A stretch of 64,000 bases of DNA from Euglena gracilis (lineage: Eukaryota > Euglenida > Euglenophyceae > Euglenales): positions 50,419,080-50,483,079 of the forward strand of contig CP154955.1 of NCBI GenBank assembly GCA_039621445.1. Reading direction: 5' to 3'. Under the pieces are notes generated by a model. That model had not been told where the DNA came from. It was given only the letters and a program-made list of their open reading frames with translations, and made no database searches. A program made the position numbers and the translations under genes. Position 1 is the stretch's first letter. Each line of letters starts with the position of its first letter. Below, in pieces: positions 58,301 through 64,000 of this stretch.

Positions 58301-61273
58301 GTACTAAACTTGAGACTTGCCATATTCACATATATAATACATGTAATACCCCACACGGTCTTGATGAAGTCCTTGCTTCTCAAGGGCATCCTCAAAATGG
58401 AAGCATTTTTGGAGGCCAGACGGTCCAGAAAAATTGATTTTTTCCCAATTTACTGTCAGAGTATGTGATTTTTACCCGCGTTCTCAGGCAAAATCCGGGT
58501 CGTCGGCCCGAAAATGGGGGGGGGGGGCAGTATTAACTCAGTCGACGAAGTGGGACCCTGAGGGGGGGGGAGATATTATTTGGGGGGGCTGGATGTTTTT
58601 ACATTAAGAAACCTGTGGGCGGAAACAAGTCAAGGATGCAGTAGTCGGGGAAAAAAAAATTCCCCAAAATTAAAGCTTCCAAAGTTTCCCAAAAAAAATT
58701 CCTCGTCATACATTATTTCTCACAAGTTTCACTTCCCATGATTTTGCTTTCACTAAGGCCAGGTGCAGGGGCTGTCCCCCCGGTTCTGGGCCCCCTGCGA
58801 TGCCGGACCCTGGGCAGGGGGCCGGCCCCCGGCCACAGCCCGAGGGGCAGGAGGGGCCACCCGGTGGCGAGGAGCGGCGGCGGGGCGAGCGTGGGGCGCT
58901 GGTCGGCGGTGGTCCGCACAAGCGTGCCCCGAAAACAGACGGATGGTTTTATCACTTGTTATTATCACTTACCATTCAATGGTCCATTATCAGCATTGAA
59001 CACCAATCAATTTTACCAAAATATTCACATTTTTATGATTTTTATTATTTTATTATCAGCACATAATTATTGTTTTTGTTTGTTAGTCAGTTTCTTTGTT
59101 TATTATCTCCGCAGTAAACCCCCCCAAATATACAGTCCCCCAGGGGGTTTGGTTTTGCCGCCCAAATATAAAGCCCCCCCCTCTGAGGTGGAGCCAGGCG
59201 ATGGTGCCATTCAGGAAAAAGCAGAATAATTTTGGGTGGATACAACATTTTTTCACCAGAAATACTCCATTTTGGATAATAATTGCACATTTTTGGGGAA
59301 AAAAGCTAATACACAACATTAATTTGTCATAAATTTTGGTATTTGGCCCCAATTGAAGGCCGCCGAAGGTCATGGAGGCCACCCAAAAAAGTTTGATTCC
59401 CCCCCCCAAATATAAAGCCCCCCCAAACATAAAGCCCCCCCCTGATGAGAGTCTTGAAATCCCGTCCAAATATGAAGCCGGGGGGGGGGGGCTTTATATT
59501 TGGGGGGGTTTAGTTGCAGGCATAAAACAAGTGTACCCGATGGATATGCAGATGTGTTTCATGTATTTGCGGGAAGTCATATGTCAGTTTGTGTATGTAT
59601 TCAGGGCATTTGGTTTACGTCGAGAAAGACTCCAACACGCATCAACGTCGTGGACAAACCTGGCAACGGTTGAGATGAGATAAACCGAAGAACTCAGTAA
59701 ACCAGAAAATAGAAATTAGAGAGAAAATGAAACCTTGCCGCGGAAAGCAAGCAAGGAGCGACCGGGGAACATGGGTACTCAGAGCCGGGAATGAAAGCCG
59801 GCGCGCGGTGCGCCAAACTCGCCCCGGGCGGCAGGGTGACGGGCGGCACGTCGGCGTGGGAGGAGCGCATCACAGGGAAGGATCGGGTCGCTGCAGGGCC
59901 GGCGGGGGCCACCACGGTTGGAGGGGAGGGGCGGAGGGGGAGGGTTGGGGGTAGGGGCGGGGGGGCCGTGGTGGCGGGGGGCAGGGCCTCTCGCAGGTGG
60001 CTCGGGGGGGGTGCCAATTGTCGATTCTGCTCTTGGTTGGAGACCTGGCCGGTCAGCCCACGGTGAAACACAGAAAAGGAATTTTTTTTATAAAAACACC
60101 TCCGGCACATCAGCGCAGAGCCATCTCAATTTCAGACACAACAGACACACCCGACACTGACATTGATTGAATTTGTCGGAAAATGCCTGTCCGTGTATGG
60201 CCGCCAGCTGGCTGGACTTTCGCCCAAGGCAGGGCACAGTCGACCCGGGCGGAGGCACTGGAGGATTATGTTTGTCCCCAGGAAAGGTCTGCACCAAAGC
60301 AATGCCAAATGACACATCCGAATTTCCACAGTGCAAAAAAATGCTTTTAAAACTTAAAACCCACAAACAAACGTGAAAAGGGAGACAAACAACCTGGAAA
60401 CCACGATGGAATCCGGCGAACACCCGGCCTGCGGGGCCCTGGCCAGGCGGCTTGGCCGGCGGTGGGGGAGGGATGGCCTTGCGGGTGGCTGCCAGCAGGA
60501 GCTCCTCCACCCGGGTGAACAGCGTGGCGGGGAACAGCTTCGTGTCGCTCCACACCGTGATGAGCTCCGTGTACCTGTGGTGCAGAAAGGGATGGGTGTA
60601 CAGGCAGCGAGCGTTGTGTGTGTGTGTGTGTGCATGTGTGCATTAGATGTGGGTTGTGTGGTTTGTGTCTTGTGCATAGATGTATGTCTTGTGCTGGGGG
60701 CCACACTCGAAACCCAATCTGAGGTGTTGTATGTGTGTTGTTCGTTTTGTGCGTGTGTGTTTGTGCGTTGTGTGTGCACAGGGCGGTCCTTTAGCAAAAA
60801 AAAAAACTGTCCCAGCACATTCAATCAAAATCCACAGGAAACATAGCTAAAAATACCCATATTTTAGCAGAAACTATTCGACTTCGAGATTTCTGGCACC
60901 CTTGGGCCGTCGCCCATCCACACAAAACATCAAGAAATGTGTTTTTCAACCTCTTTATATATTTTCTATTTTCGACCCCGTTCGACTCCCAGACTTGCCG
61001 TTGGCCCACCTTTAGGCCTGACGGCAATCCTCAAGGGGCGGTCCTTAACGAGGAAAAAAAGATCCTGTCCCTTGAGGACCACGCTGTGTGTGTGTGTGGG
61101 TGGGTGGGTGGGTGTGGGTGTGTGCATGTTATGCTGTGTGTTGTGTTTTGTGTGTTGTGAGGGTGTGAGGGCGTTGTGTGAGTATGAGTGCATGCGTTGT
61201 TTGTTTGTGTGCGTGTGTGTTGTGTTGTGTTGTGTTGTGTGCATGAGGTGCGTTTGTGCGTGAGGTGTTCTGG

Positions 61274-61320
<47 letters not shown>

Positions 61321-63689
61321 GTGTATTGAGCCCGTTGTGTGTGGGTGGGTGGATGGGTGGGTGGGTGGGTGGTTGGTCCAGGGCGGTCCTCAACAGAAAG
61401 AAACTTCCCATCCCAGCACATTCAATGAAAAATTCATAGGAAGAATGGACGGGGAAAAAATGGGGCAAAAATGGGGGGGAAAGTGATTTCTGGCATCCTT
61501 GGACCATTGCCCATCCACCCAAGACGTCAAAAAATGTGTTTCTTTGACTATTAATTTTTGACCCGGATCGGCCGTTGGCCGTCCCTTGGTCCTTTAGGGG
61601 GAAAAAAGGGCTTCCTGTCCCTTATGGACCGCCCTGGGAGGTTGCAGCCCGGCTGCAGCTGGCTGGAAGAAAGGAATAGCCCCCCCCCCAACCTGGGGGT
61701 GGGGGGACAGACCCCCTCCCAGAATCTGTCCCCTCCCCCCGTACTAAAAACAGGGGGGAAAGACAAGCAATAATCATAAACATACACACAACCATGCTCC
61801 ATTTGTGCCGCACACTTCTCGTTCAGCGTCGGGTGCTCGAAGTCCATGTGCTTCACGATGAGGTCCGGCAGCGCCTCCTCCAGCGCCTTCCGCGCCGGGG
61901 CCCCCGCCGCCTTCGCCAGCGCGTCCAGCAGGTACCACGCCGGCAGCTTGTGCGCGGGCTTCGCGGTCTGCAGCCGCTGCTCCAGCGCGTAGACCGTCTC
62001 CCGCCGCCGGGGCTGGGGCACCGAGCCGTTTGGGGGGAGGGCGGTTCCTAATTTCACACTTTGCGGTATTGGCTTCTCTTAAATGCCCCCCCCCTCAGGG
62101 AATATACCCGGGTGTGTTATTTGGTGGGGGGAGGGTTCCCAATTTCAGGCTTTCTGATATTTGTTTTCCACCGATGTCACTGCGACGGAACTTTGCACAA
62201 GTCGGTGGACACGTTTTTGGGCTCGTTGCTACTGACAGTGCGGACAAAAATTGCAGAGACAAATATTATGGGAAACTCCCAATTTTCCCATAATCTATTT
62301 CCTCCGCCCTTTGGAGAAGCCACACTTTCAGTGGTGGTCAAATTTCACACACAAACAGGCAGGGTTATGTAATGCGTCAACTCTTGGGGTATATTTTGAA
62401 ATGAAGCATTGTTATAAGAAAAATCAGAAGCCCTTTTTTGACCATTTATTGGAATTTTGAGCTGACTGTTTGCCAGAAAATCTTCATTACAAAAAAAATT
62501 ACCACCATTTCCCCTGAAATTTTGAGTTTTCCCATATATCTTTTCAAAATCAAAACCTTCCCATAATTCTTTACCATAATATTTTTCCTGATTTTCGTCT
62601 CCCATAGTTTTTGTCCGCACTGCATACGCGGTTCATAACACTTAAAAAACCAAGTTGAACAGTTTGCTGGTAGCGGTGGGTGACCCTTTCGCCCTCGGAA
62701 CCAGCCACTTTCCTACATTAACAGGATGCAAGGTCTGCCTTTGCCATGCTAGCTGTCCCTGGATCCCAAACTCACTCCAAATGCACCACTGGCGCCGAGC
62801 ACACCACAGCCACGGATGTGCATTTATCTTCCATCCTCGGCCATTTAAATCAGACGTGCCTCGTCACAATTTTTAACAAAAACTTTGACAATTTTGACAC
62901 TTGGCAAAAAAATAAGGCGGTATTCTGATCCTATTCCATTTTTTTTTCAGACCTATTCTTCAGGTGCAATTCCTTTCTATTGATAAGGCAATTCGGATTA
63001 TCACCAACTTGCCCCACTCAGGCCCAAAGAAGCCTGTTTTGGTCATCTGACAGGAGAAAGGTTAGAAGATGGGGTAATTGCTAGTAATCGTAATCACCAG
63101 TAATCATTGGTCAGTATCCCAAAATGACCCAACATCGTGATTTTTGACAAAATACGTCGGAAATAGCAATTCTCGTCATTTTTTCAAAATTTTCAGCGGT
63201 AACAATCAAACAATCTTCCTCAGACCAGCGTTTTCTTTCGGGTGAGATGATGCTCTGTTGGGTTTTGCAATCCTTCTTTTTGAGTGTCCGGTTAAGGATG
63301 ATGTAAAGGTGGAGTGGGGCGATGGGCAGTGTCTGGTGTGACGGGTGGTGGTATGTGGTGGTGATTGACAAGGCAAAGCACATGGCAGGCGTACTGGAGC
63401 AACTTTTAGGTAAAAAAAATTTGTACACTATCAAAAAAAGATTGTACAGACAAAACACCCTCCACCCCCATAATAAACAGCACTTCCTTCAACTTCGGGT
63501 GCCAAACCAACACAACCCCACAGCGGTATTCATCCACAACATATGTGGGCGTCGACTGGATCCGCACGCCGGCCAGGACGAGGCCGCACCCCCGCCCCGG
63601 GCACAGGAACCCCTCGCTCGCCTGCTGCGCGGCGATCTCCGTCAGCGCATCAATGCGCCATTTCTCACAAGTCCCCGGCAGGCACCGCA
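49152..63689 (-). CDS. Pcf11-like pre-mRNA cleavage/termination factor (multi-exon)
   Basis: Recognised pieces in order: RIDALTEIAAQQ (63.6 kb), PAHKLPAWYLLDALAKAAG (61.9 kb) and YTELITVWSDTKLFP (60.5 kb) form a CTD-interacting domain, which binds the phosphorylated tail of RNA polymerase II. Proline-rich exons follow, then a zinc finger CDQCALR + RFRDPQALARHKDHH (56.7 and 55.1 kb), SRRWLLSAAEW (53 kb), and a last finger CAACREPL...GEWALA + VCHKGC (50.3 and 49.2 kb). CID, two zinc fingers around an SRxW...W block, and the stop soon after is the Pcf11 layout; the protein acts in the nucleus in cleavage, polyadenylation and termination. Its 5' end lies beyond the window or is unrecognised. Junctions at 56.6/55.1 and 51.3 kb are unresolved. 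Confidence 0.75.
49707..50040. mobile_element. Miniature element with GTCCGAACAAA ends
   Basis: ccgtccgaacaaagatgacg on the left and catttttgtccgaac on the right are inverted, with gatgg and catcatctttg repeats inside. It occupies most of the intron between exons 49320 and 50190. Confidence 0.55.
50190..50337 (-). CDS. Pcf11-like exon (CAACREPLRKYL...GEWALA)
   Basis: Acceptor cccccggcag, phase 0: VEAAVSTAADVVLRMTDSLD, HHCAACREPLRKYL, GSGEWALA. The CxxC-E-P-L...W pattern is the first half of the C-terminal zinc finger. No GT donor occurs in the 40 bp where one is expected (the next is TTT-GTGGGC at about 50169); a GC donor (CTGAG-GCGAGC) is possible. Confidence 0.7.
50580..51130. other. Intron with short repeats
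   Basis: Diverged repeats of gccaaatttggtgt and ccaaattactaattttg type (50790-50960). No exon was recognised. Confidence 0.4.
51214..51345 (-). CDS. Probable exon of the Pcf11-like gene, frame uncertain
   Basis: A GC-rich island ending in a strong donor ATCGTTG-GTGAGG. One minus frame reads VERQLDHLVCMARVACRRGS, another PTGPPGLHGTCGLPKGEHAV. Which is used depends on unresolved phases of its neighbours, and no Pcf11 motif is visible. Confidence 0.35.
51480..52480. other. Intron, no recognised exon
   Basis: 51530-51740 has A/T-rich inverted pieces (aaacttttgaaatttt and fttcaaaaaacc-type words). 51910-52020 and 52500-52690 are mildly GC-rich with short open frames on both strands (for example DILEQRPTSTRPAKRPR on the minus strand) but lack support. 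Confidence 0.4.
52963..53137 (-). CDS. Pcf11-like exon (SRRWLLSAAEW)
   Basis: Acceptor atgtggagacag; two leading bases, then AFFTCWSRKWCFGTVWLL, GTGSRRWLLSAAEWVVTTT, ending at donor GA-GTGTGA. SRxW....W between two zinc fingers is a Pcf11 landmark. Strong G/C third-position bias. The acceptor lies 12 bp from the end of a palindrome-bearing transposon (from 53150). Confidence 0.65.
53150..54690. mobile_element. Palindrome-bearing element, copy B
   Basis: The left end TTAGGCGGCGGATCTCGCAC matches the ends of copy A at 20612-23486. Homologous interior phrases include cccctgaaacatcaaa (53660 against 21086), ttttccagctccaaac (54064 against 21558) and ggttttaaagtgg. Class III palindromes: 53193-53212, 53331-53360, 53451-53470, 53973-53996, 54115-54143 and a 34-bp one at 54642-54675 with 16-bp perfect arms CGTGTTCCTTTGCGCA. 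The right terminus is not certain. It lies in a Pcf11-like intron. Confidence 0.6.
54840..54955. repeat. AAATTGCGG degenerate tandem array
   Basis: Repeats of gaaaattgcgg and variants, directly downstream of exon 55024-55143. Confidence 0.7.
55024..55143 (-). CDS. Pcf11-like exon (second half of zinc finger)
   Basis: Reads GRRFRDPQALARHKDHHIAQ and HFQKAAL with nearly all third bases G/C. Histidines of HKDHHIAQHF would complete the C2H2-like finger begun by CDQC at 56.7 kb. The possible acceptors are atatcag at 55144 or gacccgcag inside (which would drop RFRDPQ). The donor GTCCCG is tentative. Confidence 0.6.
55165..55425. repeat. GAAAATTGNNGCAATT degenerate tandem array
   Basis: Repeats of acagaaaattgtagcaatt and gcaatcgaggacaattgg. 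Together with 54840-54955 it brackets the zinc-finger exon. Confidence 0.75.
55926..56433. mobile_element. hAT-like miniature element, perfect 8-bp duplication
   Basis: Ends CAGGGGAATTCTTAAG / CAGGGGATTTCTTAAG inverted. catgcaag is duplicated exactly at 55918-55925 and 56434-56441. It is homologous to 46975-47463, and lies in a Pcf11-like intron. Confidence 0.85.
56646..56752 (-). CDS. Pcf11-like exon (CDQCALR, first half of zinc finger)
   Basis: Reads LDWAAQRRQRTALLRDALHS and GPRLVCDQCALRPR up to donor CGG-GTCAGT. Acceptors ctgtcgctag (56753) or ggcgcag (56730). CxxC-x-LR starts the finger that continues at 55.1 kb. Confidence 0.6.
56785..56944. mobile_element. Miniature element with CAGTCCGGACATAAA-type end
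   Basis: The right end ttatgtccggactg is followed by TA and then by the inverted start cagtccgaacataaatg of a second element. The left end is diverged (cagaacaaaaatacg). Interior ttttcccgcc repeats. Confidence 0.5.
57242..57642. mobile_element. TA-flanked miniature element (CCCAAATATAAAGCCCC)
   Basis: Ends aacccctcccaaatataaag and ctttatatttggggggggt inverted. TA at 57240-57241 and 57643-57644. The interior ttttcaccagagatgctcc and ttggtatttgaccacaattg are shared with 59117-59510. Confidence 0.75.
57847..58322. mobile_element. TA-flanked foldback element with telomere-like repeats
   Basis: Both arms (about 57847-57975 and 58195-58322) are nearly identical inverted repeats: tggcaagtnttaagtttagta, acttgacaccgggttgggca, cctggggcaagtgaaggcgt, agggttagg. 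TA lies on both sides (57845-57846 and 58323-58324). The right arm has three CCCTAA units and the left arm one. The GC-rich centre of about 215 bp shows no convincing gene. Confidence 0.85.
58796..58925 (-). CDS. Probable exon of the Pcf11-like gene
   Basis: A minus frame with nearly all third bases G/C reads TLVRTTADQRPTLAPPPLLA and GWPLLPLGLWPGAGPLPRV. It lies in the proline-rich middle of the gene. Splice sites were not resolved. Confidence 0.35.
59117..59510. mobile_element. TA-flanked miniature element, second copy
   Basis: Ends aacccccccaaatata and tatatttgggggggtt; TA at 59115-59116 and 59511-59512. Homologous to 57242-57642 along its whole length. Confidence 0.75.
59779..60030 (-). 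CDS. Proline-rich exon of the Pcf11-like gene
   Basis: Reads HLREALPPATTAPPPLPPTL, then VMRSSHADVPPVTLPPGASL and HRAPAFIPGSEY with strong G/C third-position bias. Donor GA-GTACCC; the acceptor is ccgag or gagcag near 60000-60030. Pcf11 proteins have low-complexity proline-rich linkers here. Confidence 0.5.
   Translation of the reverse strand, partial: AESTIGTPPEPPARGPAPRHHGPPAPTPNPPPPPLPSNRGGPRRPCSDPILPCDALLPRRRAARHPAARGEFGAPRAGFHSRL
60402..60574 (-). CDS. Pcf11-like exon (end of CID)
   Basis: Acceptor ctttctgcaccacag. The first base completes the valine split with exon 61786-62012, then YTELITVWSDTKLFPATLFT and RVEELLLAATRKA, followed by a PPPPPAKPPGQ linker. L..W....FP...L is the last CID helix pair. 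The donor is uncertain (GTTTCC proposed). Confidence 0.75.
60779..61086. mobile_element. hAT-like miniature element (CAGGGCGGTCC ends), copy 1
   Basis: CAGGGCGGTCCTTTAGC on the left; the right end ttgaggaccacgctg is a diverged inverse. Flanks tgtgtgca and tgtgtgtg. Contains the dispersed core tctggcacccttgggccgtc. Confidence 0.55.
61083..61320. repeat. GT-rich microsatellite
   Basis: GTGTGT and GGGT repeats between two related miniature elements. A similar GT tract lies at 60610-60780. Confidence 0.9.
61379..61636. mobile_element. hAT-like miniature element (CAGGGCGGTCC ends), copy 2
   Basis: CAGGGCGGTCC at the left and GGACCGCCCTG at the right, exactly inverted. The flanks do not match clearly. 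The interior (cccagcacattcaatgaaaa, tctggcatccttggaccatt, cccggatcggccgttggcc) is homologous to copy 1. Confidence 0.65.
61786..62012 (-). CDS. Pcf11-like exon (core of CTD-interacting domain)
   Basis: Acceptor ggctcggtgccccag and strong donor GTATGT give 227 nt, phase 0 to 2. Reads ETVYALEQRLQTAKPAHKLP, AWYLLDALAKAAGAPARKAL and LPDLIVKHMDFEHP. KLPxxYLLD(A/S)(L/I)xK is the diagnostic CID helix of Pcf11/Nrd1/SCAF proteins that contacts the polymerase CTD. Confidence 0.85.
62236..62622. mobile_element. Miniature element with CAGTGCGGACAAAAA ends
   Basis: The left end cagtgcggacaaaaatt is inverted as tttttgtccgcactg at 62622. Related to 9204-9662. It fills much of the intron between CID exons. 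Confidence 0.65.
62640..63560. other. Intron, nothing recognised
   Basis: Mostly unique, A/T-balanced sequence with chance frames. 63345-63385 has ggtggtgattgacaaggcaa, repeated near 970 (ggtggtgatcggcaaggcaa). Confidence 0.4.
63568..63689 (-). CDS. Pcf11-like exon (first CID helices)
   Basis: Reads CEKWRIDALTEIAAQQASEG then FLCPGRGCGLVLAG with strong G/C third-position bias. K.xI..LT.(I/L)A is the start of a CID. The acceptor is ctctaaggcag (63690) or cttgtgag (63664). A donor giving phase 0 is GTGCGG (63567) or GTCCTG; a cut right after ASEG would fit relatives better but is out of phase. Earlier exons lie beyond the window or were not recognised. Confidence 0.6.
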
Positions 63690-63751
63690 CTGCCTTAGAG
63701 GGCCTTCCCCGTGACCCGGGCCAGGATTGGAAGCGGCTCCCCTCGGAGTAC

Positions 63752-63843
63752 AATCCAGACAAAAATGACGGGAAACAAAAATGACGGGAAAATTTGGGCG
63801 GTTTCCCATAATTTTTGTTTCGCGTTGTTTTTGTCCGGACTGG
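63752..63843. mobile_element. Short foldback element (GTCCGGACAAAAA-type ends)
   Basis: tccagacaaaaatgacggga on the left is inverted as catttttgtttcgcg and tttttgtccggactgg on the right, about 92 bp. It lies about 60 bp upstream of a Pcf11-like exon. Confidence 0.6.
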
Positions 63844-64000
63844 AGTTCCCGGCTGCCAACACATGTCCTCGGTGCGCTCTGTCCCTTTTGCTGATTCAGA
63901 GCCTCGGACTGGGGAAAGACTACATAATGTGCTTGTTCCCAGCACATGGTTTGTCTGCGTAGGGTCAACACGAGCGCTTCTTTGGCATGCGCAACAAACA

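Noticed and set aside
61031-61522. 163-codon minus-strand frame
   Set aside because: Mostly HTHTHT from the GT microsatellite.

Overview
This is a stretch of a eukaryotic nuclear chromosome with short, GC-rich coding exons (strong G/C preference at third codon positions). They are separated by long introns and spacers packed with transposon remnants, microsatellites and runs of G or C. Introns are GT-AG and reading phases agree across many junctions. The content points to a unicellular alga or other protist, but the lineage cannot be fixed from the sequence. No rRNA, tRNA, CRISPR or bacterial-style operon was seen.

Almost all recognisable coding sequence is on the minus strand, so genes read from high to low coordinates. 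From the right: (1) 63689-49152, a Pcf11-like mRNA 3'-end processing factor, with a CTD-interacting domain split over exons near 63.6, 61.9 and 60.5 kb, proline-rich exons, a C2H2-like zinc finger split between 56.7 and 55.1 kb, an SRRW...EW block near 53 kb, and a terminal CxxC...HxxC zinc finger at 50.3 and 49.2 kb. (2) 44581-44424, an exon encoding one membrane helix followed by RRRR; it may be a C-terminus or the signal-anchor exon of the next gene. (3) 39966-28379, eleven consecutive phase-compatible exons of a large GBP/atlastin-like GTPase. (4) 11403-8885, three exons matching the C-terminal half of a 'WDCLRHxEI' glycosyltransferase, followed by (5) 7630-about 3562, three exons matching the N-terminal half of the same family; these are probably two tandem genes.

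The 11-28 kb part is nearly gene-free and is a nest of mobile elements. Several miniature elements can be bounded exactly: hAT-like ones with 8-bp target duplications (27961-28235, 12210-12504, 38719-39267, 55926-56433, 25748-26428 and others) and TA-flanked ones (25057-25449, 57242-57642, 57847-58322, 59117-59510). The most unusual feature is a set of dispersed palindromes with a constant core GCGCA-NN-TGCGC. Their outer arms are uniform within each cluster but differ between clusters (14.3-17.3, 19.7, 20.6-23.5 and 53.2-54.7 kb), including between two homologous copies of one element. In several places a transposon end lies within 12-25 bp of a splice acceptor, so mobile DNA appears to supply intron 3' ends.

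Exon limits given to the base are those supported by splice motifs plus phase agreement; others are marked approximate. Gene assignments rest on motif recognition by eye, not on database searches.
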